A stretch of DNA of 36,455 nucleotides. Origin: JBGPYB01 sp041493035. GTDB taxonomy: Bacteria; Acidobacteriota; Vicinamibacteria; Fen-336. Shown piece by piece: positions 7,722 through 15,689 of this stretch (positions are counted from its first letter, which is position 1; each line of letters opens with the position of its first letter). A program made the translations under genes and the position numbers. Under the pieces are notes generated by a model. The model made no database searches and had not been told where the DNA came from. It saw only the letters and a program-made list of their open reading frames with translations. The stretch is from the NCBI GenBank assembly GCA_041493035.1, contig JBGPYB010000028.1, positions 1-36,455 of the forward strand, read 5' to 3'.

Positions 7722-8945
7722 ATGGAACGCCTCTCCTCGCTCCTCGGTCTTCTGGTCTTTCTCGGCATCGCCTACGCCCTCTCCACAGACAGGCGCGCGA
7801 TCCGCCTGAAGACCATCCTGTGGGGGCTCGGCCTACAGTTCGGCCTGGCGGTCTTCGTCCTGAAGACCACCGCAGGCCAGGCGCTCTTCTCCTGGCTCGG
7901 CGCCAAGATCAACCGCATCCTGAGCTTCTCCTACGTGGGCTCGGAGTTCGTCTTCGGGAAGATCGGCGCGCCCGGAGGCGGAGGGACGTTCGGCGTGATC
8001 TTCGCCTTCCAGATCCTACCGATCATCATTTTCGTGGCGGCGACCTTTGCGATCCTCTACCACCTCGGGGTAATGCAGGTGGTCGTGAAGGCATTCGCCG
8101 TGATCATGTCCCGTTTGATGGGCGCGAGCGGCGCCGAGAGCCTGAACGTCGCGGCGTCGATCTTCATGGGACAGACCGAGGCCCCGCTCACGATCCGCCC
8201 GTTCCTGAACAAGATGACACGGTCGGAGCTGATGTGCGTGATGACGTCGGGGATGGCTCACGTCAGCGGCGGCATCATGGGCGCCTACATCGCCTTCGGA
8301 GTCGATGCGCAGCACCTCCTGGCGGCCGTCATCATGACGGCTCCCGGGACGATCCTCATGGCCAAGATGTTCGTTCCGGAGACCGGCGAGCCCGAGACGG
8401 CCGGCTCGGTTCGCCTGGAGGTCGAGAAGACCGACGCCAACATCATCGGCGCCGCCGCGCGGGGAACGAGCGAGGGACTCCACCTGGCCCTGAACGTGGT
8501 CGCCATGTTGATCTCCTTCCTCGCGATCGTGGCCCTCCTGAACGCAGGGCTCGGCCTCGCCGGCCGGAGCCTGGGCATCCCCGGCCTGAGCCTCGAGAAG
8601 ATCCTCGGCTACGCCTTTGCCCCCCTCGCCCTTGCCATGGGGGTTCCCTGGAAGGAGGCTCCGATCATCGGGGACCTGCTGGGAACACGCATGGTCTTGA
8701 ACGAGCTGATCGCCTACTCCAAGCTCGGCCCCATGCGCGCGAGCCTCGACCCTCGGACCTTCACCATTGCCACGTACGCGCTCTGCGGCTTCGCCAACTT
8801 CGGCTCGATCGGGATTCAGATCGGCGGGATCGGCGCACTCGTCCCCGAGCGGCGCCACGACCTGGCGCGGCTGGGCCTCCGTGCCCTCCTCGCCGGCACC
8901 TTCGCCAACTTCATGACGGCATGCATCGCGGGGGCGCTGCTGTGA
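7722..8945 (+). CDS. nupC: NupC-family concentrative nucleoside transporter
   Basis: A 407-residue inner-membrane protein with many hydrophobic segments. It shows the N-terminal, gate and C-terminal sections of the concentrative nucleoside transporter family: GKIGAPGGGGTFGVIFAFQILPIIIF, SLNVAASIFMGQTEAPLTIRP (substrate-binding hairpin) and GFANFGSIGIQIGGIGALVPERR. These carriers import nucleosides with H+ or Na+. The ATG lies 16 bases after the pdp stop. A TAGGCT hexamer at 7708-7713 could be a weak internal leaderless promoter. The stop overlaps the next gene's GTG as GTGA. Confidence 0.94.
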   Translation: MERLSSLLGLLVFLGIAYALSTDRRAIRLKTILWGLGLQFGLAVFVLKTTAGQALFSWLGAKINRILSFSYVGSEFVFGKIGAPGGGGTFGVIFAFQILPIIIFVAATFAILYHLGVMQVVVKAFAVIMSRLMGASGAESLNVAASIFMGQTEAPLTIRPFLNKMTRSELMCVMTSGMAHVSGGIMGAYIAFGVDAQHLLAAVIMTAPGTILMAKMFVPETGEPETAGSVRLEVEKTDANIIGAAARGTSEGLHLALNVVAMLISFLAIVALLNAGLGLAGRSLGIPGLSLEKILGYAFAPLALAMGVPWKEAPIIGDLLGTRMVLNELIAYSKLGPMRASLDPRTFTIATYALCGFANFGSIGIQIGGIGALVPERRHDLARLGLRALLAGTFANFMTACIAGALL

Positions 8946-9772
8946 GCCTGCTGCAAGAGCTGGGGGAAGCCGTCCGCTTCGTCCAGTCGCGGAGCGCGCT
9001 CCGGCCAACCATCGGCCTGGTCCTGGGGTCGGGACTCGGCGCTTTCGCCAAGAGCCTCGAGAAGGCCGTGGCGATCCCCTTCGGCGAGATCCCCCACTTC
9101 CCCGCTTCGACGGCGATCGGCCACCGCGGGGAGCTGGTCATCGGCACGAGCCAGGGCGTCCCCGTGGCCGTCATGGCCGGACGCGTGCACCTCTACGAAG
9201 GGTACACGCCGCAGCAGGTCGTCTTCCCGGTGCGCGTGCTCGGACGCATGGGCGTGAAGATTCTCGTCCTCACCAACGCGGCGGGCAGCGTCAACGTGAA
9301 CTACAAGCCCGGCGAGCTGATGGTGATCGAAGACCACATCAACTACATGGGAACAAACCCCTTGAGCGGCCCCAACGAGGACGAGTTGGGGCTGCGCTTC
9401 TTCGACGTGAGCGAGGCCTATGACCCGGCGCTTCGCGAGATCGCCGAGAAGGCCTGCTGGAAGGCGGGCGTGACCGTCCGCAAAGGCGTCTACATCGCCT
9501 TCACGGGGCCGTCGTACGAGACGCCGGCCGAGATCCGGATGGCGCGAACGATGGGAGCCGACGCCGTCGGGATGTCCACCGTCCCCGAGGTGATCGCCGC
9601 GCGCCACATGGGGATCCGGGTGCTCGGGATATCGTGCATCACCAACATGGCCGCCGGCGTCCTCAAGAAGAAGCTGGACCACCGCGAGGTCCTCGACGTG
9701 GGCGAGAAGTCGAAGGCCGGCCTCCTGGACGTCCTCGGACGGATCCTCCAGGAAGCGGCGAAGTTGTCGTGA
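8942..9772 (+). CDS. punA: Purine-nucleoside phosphorylase (trimeric type)
   Basis: A 276-residue enzyme of the PNP/MTAP family 2, cleaving inosine, guanosine and their deoxy forms to base plus (deoxy)ribose-1-phosphate. Visible motifs are LGSGLG (phosphate loop), GRVHLYEGY, LTNAAGSVN, TGPSYETPAEIRM and MSTVPEVIAARHMG. The length fits the trimeric type. The frame is open far upstream inside nupC, but homology begins at the GTG that overlaps the nupC stop. The freed hypoxanthine or guanine can be rescued by the hpt product encoded 2 kb away on the opposite strand. Confidence 0.94.
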   Translation: MSLLQELGEAVRFVQSRSALRPTIGLVLGSGLGAFAKSLEKAVAIPFGEIPHFPASTAIGHRGELVIGTSQGVPVAVMAGRVHLYEGYTPQQVVFPVRVLGRMGVKILVLTNAAGSVNVNYKPGELMVIEDHINYMGTNPLSGPNEDELGLRFFDVSEAYDPALREIAEKACWKAGVTVRKGVYIAFTGPSYETPAEIRMARTMGADAVGMSTVPEVIAARHMGIRVLGISCITNMAAGVLKKKLDHREVLDVGEKSKAGLLDVLGRILQEAAKLS

Positions 9773-10170
9773 AGGCGCCCGTGGGGCTCCGCGACCTCGC
9801 TCGGATCGCTCGCCGAGCCCGCACCGGGGCCCACGCGCCTTTCTCGGGGTTCAAGGTGGGCGCTGCGCTGCGGACGCGCAGGGGAGAAATCGTCACCGGC
9901 TGCAACATCGAGAACGCAACCTACGGGCTGACCCTTTGCGCCGAACGGGTGGCGGTCTTCAAGGCCGTCTCCGAGGGGCTCCGGCGCTTCGACGCGATCG
10001 CGGTGGTCGTCGACTCGACTCGCCTCGCCGCTCCCTGCGGCCCCTGCCGACAAATTCTGTGGGAGTTCTGCGGCGACCTCTGGGTCCACATGGAAACCCT
10101 GCGCGGACCGCGGCAGACGGTCCGTCTCTCGACGCTCTTCCCCTTCCCCTTCGACGCCAAGAACCTTTAG
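9769..10170 (+). CDS. cdd: Cytidine deaminase
   Basis: A 133-residue homotetrameric-type cytidine deaminase that converts (deoxy)cytidine to (deoxy)uridine. The zinc site is Cys57 with catalytic Glu59 (CAER), Cys90 and Cys93 (PCGPCRQ). The N-terminal APFSGFKVGAAL and NIENATYG segments are typical. The GTG start overlaps the purine phosphorylase stop (GTGA). As last gene of the operon it sends cytidine to uridine, a substrate for the first enzyme. Confidence 0.94.
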   Translation: MKAPVGLRDLARIARRARTGAHAPFSGFKVGAALRTRRGEIVTGCNIENATYGLTLCAERVAVFKAVSEGLRRFDAIAVVVDSTRLAAPCGPCRQILWEFCGDLWVHMETLRGPRQTVRLSTLFPFPFDAKNL

Positions 10171-10196
10171 TCGCACATGTGCACACCCATACCTGT

Positions 10197-10214
10197 GGCG
10201 GAACAGTCTCCGCC
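10197..10214 (+). terminator. Weak hairpin after cdd, possible terminator
   Basis: GGCGGA (10197-10202) and TCCGCC (10209-10214) form a six-base-pair stem with a six-base loop, 27 bases after the cdd stop. No T run follows, so intrinsic termination is doubtful. It may simply separate the operon from the small ORF downstream. Confidence 0.25.
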
Positions 10215-10240
10215 CAAATATCGTCGAGTCCAGCAACACG

Positions 10241-10351
10241 ATGAGCTGGAAGGACGACACCTGCGACCCCTGGATAGACGTCTTGGGCGACATCTTGCTC
10301 GAGCTTGTCTGGGCGGCTGTGGAGACAGCCTTTGGCCTCGTCTTCCCCTGA
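10241..10351 (+). CDS. Possible small protein of 36 residues
   Basis: An ATG-to-TGA frame (MSWKDDTCDP..., ending AFGLVFP) in the 182-base gap between cdd and the convergent deacetylase. It has an acidic head and a hydrophobic or amphipathic C-terminal two thirds rich in L, V, W and I. Its stop is one base from the end of the opposite-strand gene, matching the tight convergent packing elsewhere in the window. There is no clear ribosome binding site or close -10, and no family is recognised. It could be a small membrane-associated protein or chance. Confidence 0.3.
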   Translation: MSWKDDTCDPWIDVLGDILLELVWAAVETAFGLVFP

Positions 10352-10352
10352 C

Positions 10353-11111
10353 CTACAGCTCGCCGAAGTGGACGAGGCGGATCCCGTTGGCCTGGATGGC
10401 TTGCCTCGCCTCGAGGTGGGTCAGCACCTCGAGCTCCCGCGTCCTCGGCTCCGTGTAGCCGCTCCCCGCACGCAGCTCGTCGTCGACGACTGCGGGGTGG
10501 CACATGATCTCGGTGGTGCCGAAGTCCAGCTCGGCGAGAATCCGAAGCAGGCCCTCGAGAGTCACTCCCGCCCCGTAGAACGATTCGATGAACCGGTCCG
10601 TGGTGGGGATCCCCTCGCGCTTGAAGCGCGTCTTCATCGCGAGGGAGACGCTGCGCACCGGCAGTCCCGTTTCCCACGCGAGGGTCACGAGAGCCTCGAG
10701 AACCGAGGGAACGCGCTGCGAATGATGATGGCTGTCGAGGTGGGTGGGGGCACGCCCCATGATCACCCGAAAGCGCTTGAGCTGCGCCCTTGCCTCCGCC
10801 AGGACGTCCTGGGGAGTCGCGTTCTGTAGCCCATCGGGCTTCGGGGGAAGACGCCCGGACGCGTCCACGAGGCTCGGTATCTGCCGGGAGTTCAGAACGG
10901 AGGGTCCGCCCGTGAGCGCCACGTGGAGGCCGACCGCCAGCTTCGGGTTCTCGGCCGCGAGGCGCGCCGCCTCGGCGGCGGCGGGGTACGCCACCATGAG
11001 CGTGGTGCTCGTGACGATCCCGCGGAGGTGGGACTCCACGATCCCGCGGTTGACGCCAGGCGTGCGGCCGAAGTCGTCGGCGTTGACGATCAGCCGCTTC
11101 GTGGAGCTCAT
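10353..11111 (-). CDS. ChbG/HpnK (YdjC) family carbohydrate deacetylase
   Basis: A 252-residue protein of the YdjC family of metal-dependent deacetylases (ChbG acts on chitooligosaccharides, HpnK in hopanoid metabolism). The metal and catalytic motifs are NADDFGRTPGVN at residues ~10-21, AVGLHVALTGGP, and THLDSHHH with the paired histidines. The length is typical. The ATG at 11111 lies two bases after the hpt stop, so it shares the hpt transcript. No chitin or hopanoid genes are nearby, so the substrate is not known. Confidence 0.88.
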   Translation of the reverse strand: MSSTKRLIVNADDFGRTPGVNRGIVESHLRGIVTSTTLMVAYPAAAEAARLAAENPKLAVGLHVALTGGPSVLNSRQIPSLVDASGRLPPKPDGLQNATPQDVLAEARAQLKRFRVIMGRAPTHLDSHHHSQRVPSVLEALVTLAWETGLPVRSVSLAMKTRFKREGIPTTDRFIESFYGAGVTLEGLLRILAELDFGTTEIMCHPAVVDDELRAGSGYTEPRTRELEVLTHLEARQAIQANGIRLVHFGEL

Positions 11112-11113
11112 CC

Positions 11114-11623
11114 TCAGCCACCGTAGACGACGATGTCGCGCAGGTTCCGGTACTTCTCGTTGTAGTCGAGGCCGTAGCCCACGACGAAATGATCCTCGAT
11201 GACGAAGCCGATGTAGTCGACGGGAGTCTCCACGAGCCGCCGAGAGGGCTTCGAAAGAAGCGCCGCCACCTTGACGGAACGCGGACCGCGGGCCTTCAGC
11301 ACCTTGAGGAGGTAGTTCAGGGTGAGACCGGTGTCGACGATATCCTCGACCACAAGGAGGTCACGCCCCTCGAGACCCTTGTCGAGATCCTTCACGAGCT
11401 GCACCTCCCCAGAGGACTTCGTCGCGGCGCCGTACGACGAGACCGCGATGTAATCGAGGGTCAGGGGGAGATCGATGGCGCGGGCCAGGTCCGTCATGAA
11501 CGTGCAGGCCCCCTTGAGCACGCCGACGAGATGGGGCTCCTTGTCCGCGTAGTCGCGGGCGATCTCTTTCCCCATCTCCAGGACCCGCCCTTGGATCGCG
11601 TCATGGGATAGCAACACCTTCAT
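11114..11623 (-). CDS. hpt: Hypoxanthine (guanine) phosphoribosyltransferase
   Basis: A 169-residue purine phosphoribosyltransferase that rescues hypoxanthine or guanine to IMP or GMP with PRPP. Motifs: VGVLKGACTFMTDLAR (loop I), DYIAVSSYG (flexible loop), VVEDIVDTGLTL (PRPP site) and DYIGFVIEDHFVVGYGLDYNEKYRNL (base specificity and C-terminus). ATG 11623 is preferred over the adjoining GTG 11626 because GGAGG at 11635-11631 sits seven bases away. It complements the nucleoside phosphorylase operon, which converges on it. Confidence 0.94.
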   Translation of the reverse strand: MKVLLSHDAIQGRVLEMGKEIARDYADKEPHLVGVLKGACTFMTDLARAIDLPLTLDYIAVSSYGAATKSSGEVQLVKDLDKGLEGRDLLVVEDIVDTGLTLNYLLKVLKARGPRSVKVAALLSKPSRRLVETPVDYIGFVIEDHFVVGYGLDYNEKYRNLRDIVVYGG

Positions 11624-11630
11624 CACACGA

Positions 11631-11655
11631 CCTCCCCCTGGGAGCGGGGATTATA
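11631..11655 (-). promoter_or_regulatory. hpt -10 hexamer and ribosome binding site
   Basis: On the minus strand a perfect TATAAT (11655-11650) is followed by a ~20-base leader carrying GGGGGAGG (GGAGG at 11635-11631). No clear -35 was seen. This is the leadered promoter type of this window and is divergent from the receptor-pseudogene promoter 20 bases away. Confidence 0.6.
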
Positions 11656-11674
11656 CGCTGCTCCCGGGAATGCT

Positions 11675-11704
11675 TTGACTTGCCCGCGGGAGCGCGGCTA
11701 GCAT
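11675..11704 (+). promoter_or_regulatory. Promoter of the TonB-receptor pseudogene
   Basis: TTGACT (11675-11680), an 18-base spacer and TAGCAT (11699-11704). It precedes the remnant's start region, with GGAGG at 11742-11746. The promoter looks intact although the gene it served has collapsed. Confidence 0.6.
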
Positions 11705-11754
11705 CGGGAAGCGTGCTTCCTGCCGGGCTCCGACAAAGGATGGAGGTCCACTCA

Positions 11755-12413
11755 TTGACGTGTTTCCGGCGGCGGCTCGTTCCATTCCTGGTTCTCGCCC
11801 TCCTCGTGGCGGCCTCGACGCTCCGAGCCCAGGCCACGGCGACCACCGGACAGATCGAGGGGACGGTCTCCGACGCAACGGGCGCCGCGCTGCCCGGGGC
11901 TTCGGTGACGGCCCGGAACCCGGTCACCGGCTTCGAGCGTGAACCAGACCGCCATCGAGTCGCTCCCCATCAACGGGCGCCGCTTCCAGGACTTCACAAC
12001 TTCGTCGCCAACGCCACGTGGAACCTCGCTTCGGACATCCAGATCGGTGTCATTTTCTCGGCCAGGAGCGGCCTCCCCTATAGCCACCTCGCCAACCAGG
12101 ACCTGAACTTCGACGGCGACTTCGGGAACGACCGGCAGTTCGTCGGCGGCATCGACACAACACCTACCGGCAGCGAAGCTATAAGCACCTCGACCTCCGC
12201 CTCTCGAAGGCGCTCCGCCTTGGCGGGAGCAAGGCCCTCGACCTGTCCATCGATGTCTTCAATCTGTTGAACAGCGACAATCTCTTCGTGACCGAGAGCA
12301 ACCGGAATTTCCTGGGGGCCGTGACCGGAACCCTGAACGTGAACCTGGACCGGCCCAACGCCCAGGTGGGCGATCCGCGGACCGCGCAGGTTTCGGCCCG
12401 GCTTCGCTTCTAG
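11755..12413 (+). pseudogene. Collapsed TonB-dependent receptor (large internal deletion plus frameshifts)
   Basis: Three pieces of one outer-membrane receptor lie in three frames. Piece 1 has a signal peptide (FLVLALLVAAS) and the start of a carboxypeptidase-regulatory-like domain (GQIEGTVSDATGAALPGASV). Piece 2, from ~11939, is shifted one frame and reads VNQTAIESLPINGRRFQDF, the plug-entry motif of acidobacterial Oar/TonB receptors. Piece 3 has barrel strands (ANATWNLASDIQIGVIFSARSGLPY, NLDFDGDFGNDRQ-like) and after another shift at ~12159 the final strands (YKHLDLRLSKALRL, SIDVFNLLNSDN) ending VSARLRF with a C-terminal Phe. Intact members run to roughly 900-1100 residues and here about 220 codons remain, so most of the plug and barrel is gone. 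The start is TTG 11755 (GGAGG eight bases before) or ATG 11740. Confidence 0.88.
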
Positions 12414-12430
12414 CCGGCTCTCGGCGACAG

Positions 12431-12450
12431 GCCCGGGGTCCTCCCCGGGC
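12431..12450 (+). terminator. GC-rich hairpin after the receptor remnant
   Basis: GCCCGGGG (12431-12438) and CCCCGGGC (12443-12450) form a perfect eight-base-pair stem with a TCCT loop, 17 bases after the TAG. No T run follows. A terminator or transcript-end stabiliser is likely. Confidence 0.5.
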
Positions 12451-12477
12451 CGCACTCCTCTCCCCGCGGTTCGGTCC

Positions 12478-12502
12478 ATCCCTCTCAAAAAAGGGATCTT
12501 TT
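12478..12502 (+). terminator. Second, U-tailed hairpin before tolC
   Basis: ATCCCT (12478-12483) pairs with AGGGAT (12492-12497) around an A-rich loop and is followed by CTTTTG, which fits a modest intrinsic terminator. AAAGGGATC (12490-12498) also pairs with GATCCCTTT at 12521-12529, so two mutually exclusive stems are possible just upstream of the tolC promoter. Confidence 0.45.
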
Positions 12503-12526
12503 GCCGACTCTCCGACGTTTGATCCC

Positions 12527-12554
12527 TTTGAGGGCCCAAGAGCCCGGCTATAAT
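12527..12554 (+). promoter_or_regulatory. Promoter of the TolC-like gene
   Basis: A perfect TATAAT at 12549-12554 with a -35-like TTTGAG at 12527-12532, sixteen bases apart. The predicted start near 12561 leaves a ~47-base leader with GGAGG at 12592-12596 before the ATG at 12608. The -35 overlaps the right arm of the inverted repeat at 12521-12529. Confidence 0.6.
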
Positions 12555-12607
12555 CGTTGACTCGCCGATCGTTCTTCGTTCAAGGCAAGCTGGAGGTCAC
12601 TTCCGAC

Positions 12608-14260
12608 ATGAGTCGACAGAAGCTGAGCGCGGTCGTCCTGTTGACGGCCCTCCCCCACATAGGCGCCGGGTTGGTCCGGGCCCAGGAAGCACAGCAGGCG
12701 CCGGAGAAGCAGGGCGATCGCCGCGCCCTCGAGTTGCCCATCGGCGACGCGGTGGAGCGGGCCCTCAAGAACAACACCGACCTGGCCGTCGAGAGATTCA
12801 CGCCGGAAGCGAGCGCCCAGGACGTGCGCAGCGCCGAAGGAGCATACGATCCGTTCCTCCAGGCGCAGATCAACAAGCGTTCGGCCGACACGCCTGGTCA
12901 GAGCGCGTTCAGCGGCGGCGACACGGTGAACACGAGCACGTGGACGTGGAACCTCGGGGCCTCTCAGCTCCTGAAGACGGGGGCCACATGGAGCGCGGTC
13001 TTCGACAACACCAAGCTGAACTCGACCAGCGTCTTCAACACCTACAATCCGTCTTTCGCCTCCAGCTTGAACCTCAACCTGACCCAGCCCCTGCTCAAGA
13101 ACCTGAAGACCGACTCGTCGCGGACGCAGCTTCGGGTGTCGAAGAACAACCGCGCGATCTCCGATATCCAGTTCCGCCAGACGGTGGTCAACACGGTCGC
13201 CAACGTGAAGAAGCTCTACTACGACGTGATCTTCAACATGGACAACCTCCAGGCTGCCCAGAAGAGCCTGACCCTGGCGCGCAAGCTCCTGAACGAAAAC
13301 CAGATCAAGGTCAGGGTCGGCACCCTCGCCCCCTTGGACGTCGTCGAAGCCGAATCGGAGGTGGCGACCCGGGACTCGGGCGTGATTACGGCCGAAAACT
13401 CTCTCGCGGAGGCCGAAGACGCGCTGAAGTCGGCCATCTTCCCCAAGAACGACCCGGAGATGTGGGCCACCCACGTCGTCCCGACGGACCGTCCGAGCGC
13501 CGAGCGCCGAGAGGTCAACGCCGACGAGGCCGTCCGCACGGCTCTCGAGAAGAGGACCGACATCATCGTGGCCCGCAAGAACCTCGAGAACAACGACCTC
13601 TCGCTGCGCCTCGCCGGGGAACTGACGAAGCCTCAGCTCGACCTCGTCGGGGCGTACGGCGGCGTGGGGCAAGGCGGAACCCAGATCATCCGCGATGGCT
13701 TCGGTGGACCGGTGATCAACGTGATCCCGGGAGGTTACGGCGATGCTCTGAGCAGCGTCTTCGGCCGCGACTTCCCCACTTGGACGGTCGGCGTGAACCT
13801 GTCCTACCCGCTCTTCAACCGCCAGGCGAAGGCCTCTCAAGCCAGGGCCCGGCTTTCGAAGGAGCAGGCCCTGGCAAGCCTGAACCGCCTGGAGCTCCAG
13901 ATCGCGACCCAGGTCCGCTCGGCGGCCCGAAACGTGGAGACCAACTACAAGCGGGTTCAGTCCACGGGCGCGGCGCGCGTCCTGTCGACGCGCCGGCTCG
14001 ACGCCGAAGAGAAGAAGTTCGCGGCGGGAATGTCCACCAACTTCCTGGTCACCCAGGCGCAGCGCGACCTGGCCGTGGCGGAGGTGAACGAGCTACAGTC
14101 GGTCGCCGACTACCGGAAGAGCATCATCGAGCTGGACCGCGTTCAGGAGGCGGGATCGGGCTCTGGTTCTGGAGGGATTCTGTCGACCCCGACCTCGGGA
14201 TCGACCGCGTCGCTGACGCGGAGCCTCTCCCAGATCAGCCAGAGCGGAACCGGCCAGTAG
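12608..14260 (+). CDS. TolC-family outer-membrane efflux protein
   Basis: A 550-residue outer-membrane channel of the TolC/OEP family. A signal peptide covers residues 1-~26 (ending GLVRAQE). Two OEP repeats follow, with coiled-coil helices such as QAAQKSLTLARKLLNENQIKVRVGTLAPLDVVEAESEVATRDSGV split by strand regions (YNPSFASSLNLNLTQPLL; WTVGVNLSYPLFNRQAK). The C-terminal ~30 residues are a Gly/Ser/Thr-rich tail. The channel would pair with the adaptor and ABC pump downstream. ATG 12608 follows GGAGG by 11 bases; an upstream TTG at 12557 lies at the predicted transcription start and is less likely. A strong terminator separates it from the adaptor gene. Confidence 0.92.
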   Translation: MSRQKLSAVVLLTALPHIGAGLVRAQEAQQAPEKQGDRRALELPIGDAVERALKNNTDLAVERFTPEASAQDVRSAEGAYDPFLQAQINKRSADTPGQSAFSGGDTVNTSTWTWNLGASQLLKTGATWSAVFDNTKLNSTSVFNTYNPSFASSLNLNLTQPLLKNLKTDSSRTQLRVSKNNRAISDIQFRQTVVNTVANVKKLYYDVIFNMDNLQAAQKSLTLARKLLNENQIKVRVGTLAPLDVVEAESEVATRDSGVITAENSLAEAEDALKSAIFPKNDPEMWATHVVPTDRPSAERREVNADEAVRTALEKRTDIIVARKNLENNDLSLRLAGELTKPQLDLVGAYGGVGQGGTQIIRDGFGGPVINVIPGGYGDALSSVFGRDFPTWTVGVNLSYPLFNRQAKASQARARLSKEQALASLNRLELQIATQVRSAARNVETNYKRVQSTGAARVLSTRRLDAEEKKFAAGMSTNFLVTQAQRDLAVAEVNELQSVADYRKSIIELDRVQEAGSGSGSGGILSTPTSGSTASLTRSLSQISQSGTGQ

Positions 14261-14286
14261 CGTCTCCGACGGCAATCGAAAGAAGC

Positions 14287-14320
14287 AAAGGGGGAGCCGC
14301 GAGGCTCCCTTTCTTTCTTG
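14287..14320 (+). terminator. Strong intrinsic terminator after tolC
   Basis: GGGAGCC (14292-14298), a GCGA tetraloop and GGCTCCC (14303-14309) followed at once by TTTCTTTCTT. This is a textbook Rho-independent terminator, 26 bases after the tolC-like stop. It implies the pump genes downstream have their own promoter. Confidence 0.88.
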
Positions 14321-14397
14321 CGTCCAAGTGGCCCAGACGAATGGGCTTTGCATCCTTTCACCGACCTGCGCTAAACCGACGGATTCCACCTCGGATC

Positions 14398-14403
14398 TAC
14401 ACT
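14398..14403 (+). promoter_or_regulatory. Predicted -10 for a leaderless adaptor-gene transcript
   Basis: TACACT ends six bases before the ATG at 14410, so the predicted transcription start coincides with the start codon. There is no ribosome binding site. The -35 is weak. The site lies beyond the tolC terminator, where a promoter is needed. Confidence 0.5.
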
Positions 14404-14409
14404 ATTGGT

Positions 14410-15687
14410 ATGGCAACGCGCTCGCGTCTCCTGATCGGAGTCGGGGTCCTGATCGTCGCGGGGATCGCCTTCCTGGGATTCCGGTCGCGGTCCGGACGGG
14501 CGACCTATAGCGCGGCCCCGATGGACCGGGGCGAGATCGCGGACGTCGTGGGCGCCACGGGGATCCTCCAGGCCGTCACCACGGTGCAGGTGGGCTCGCA
14601 GGTCTCGGGTACCATCGCCAGCCTCAGCGCCGACTTCAACTCGGTCGTCAAGAAGAACCAGGTGATCGCCCACCTCGATCCATCGCTCTTCCAGGCACGG
14701 CTCGATCAGGCCCTCGCAAACCTGGCCTCGGCTCGGGCGGGCGTCGACCGCTCGCGAGCGGCCATCGACGACGCCAAGCAGAAGTACGACCGATCCAGGG
14801 AGCTGGCTGCTCAGGGCCTCGTGACTCAGAGCGATCTCGACAGCGCCAAAGCCACTTACGACGGCGCCGTCGCGCAGAACCGCGCCGATCAGGCCGCCGT
14901 CAGCCAGTCTGCGGCAGCGCTGAACCAGGCCAAGCTCGACCTGGAACACTCGATCATCCTGGCCCCCATCGACGGCGTCGTCCTCGCCCGGAACGTCGAC
15001 GTGGGGCAGACCGTCGCAGCGTCCTTGCAGGCCCCGATCCTCTTCGTCATCGCGAACGACTTGCGCCGCATGGAGGTGAATGCCTCGGTGGACGAAGCCG
15101 ACATCGGCCGCGTCCGAACGGGCCAGGACGTCACGTTTCGGGTCGATGCCTTCTCGGGAGAGACTTTCGGGGGTCGCGTGGAACAGATACGGCTTCAGCC
15201 CGTCACGAGCCAGAACGTCGTCACCTACAACACCATCATCACCGTCGACAACTCGTCGCTCAGGCTCATGCCTGGAATGACCGCGACGGTCTCGGTCGTG
15301 ATCGCAAGCAAGAAGGATGCTCTCCGCCTTCCGAACACCGCGCTCCGCTTCCGGCCCGACGGCTTCGAGGAAGCCCCTCGGCCAGCGGCGACCGGGTCCG
15401 CTGCTGCCACGGGTCCCAGAATGGACGGCGGCAAGACGAAGGCGGGCGGGCCGCGGGCTCCCGGTCGGAGCGGCCTCGTTTTCGTACTGGACGACGAAGG
15501 CACTCCGGTGCCCACGAAGGTGCGACTCGGGCTCTCCGACGGACGGTACATCGAGGTTCTCGATGGCCTCGCGGAAGGGGCGCGGGTCATCACAGGAACG
15601 GACTCGGGGCACGGCGCGGCGGCCCCCGGAACGGCCGGTTCGAGCAACCCCTTCCAGCCCGCGCGCCCACAGCCGCGCACGCGCTGA
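14410..15687 (+). CDS. MacA/HlyD-type periplasmic adaptor (membrane fusion protein)
   Basis: A 425-residue adaptor. An N-terminal membrane anchor (LLIGVGVLIVAGIAFLGF) leads to a periplasmic body with a lipoyl/barrel-sandwich half (VQVGSQVSGTIASL), a long helical hairpin at ~90-185 (ARLDQALANLASARAG...) and the second lipoyl half (ILAPIDGVVLARNVDVGQTV). The beta-barrel/membrane-proximal region then has a Pro/Gly/Ala-rich insert at ~320-350. It bridges the inner-membrane ABC pump and a TolC channel. ATG 14410 is supported by the leaderless -10; an ATG at 14341 would add 23 residues. The ATPase gene begins two bases after the stop. Confidence 0.92.
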   Translation: MATRSRLLIGVGVLIVAGIAFLGFRSRSGRATYSAAPMDRGEIADVVGATGILQAVTTVQVGSQVSGTIASLSADFNSVVKKNQVIAHLDPSLFQARLDQALANLASARAGVDRSRAAIDDAKQKYDRSRELAAQGLVTQSDLDSAKATYDGAVAQNRADQAAVSQSAAALNQAKLDLEHSIILAPIDGVVLARNVDVGQTVAASLQAPILFVIANDLRRMEVNASVDEADIGRVRTGQDVTFRVDAFSGETFGGRVEQIRLQPVTSQNVVTYNTIITVDNSSLRLMPGMTATVSVVIASKKDALRLPNTALRFRPDGFEEAPRPAATGSAAATGPRMDGGKTKAGGPRAPGRSGLVFVLDDEGTPVPTKVRLGLSDGRYIEVLDGLAEGARVITGTDSGHGAAAPGTAGSSNPFQPARPQPRTR

Positions 15688-15689
15688 CC

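Noticed and set aside
7820..8941. Upstream extension of the purine phosphorylase frame
   Set aside because: It is an out-of-frame reading of nupC. Homology and the GTGA overlap place the start at 8942.
12548..13840. 430-codon minus-strand frame opposite the TolC-like gene
   Set aside because: It is the antisense of a well-recognised OEP protein, lacks a start signal and has shadow-frame composition.
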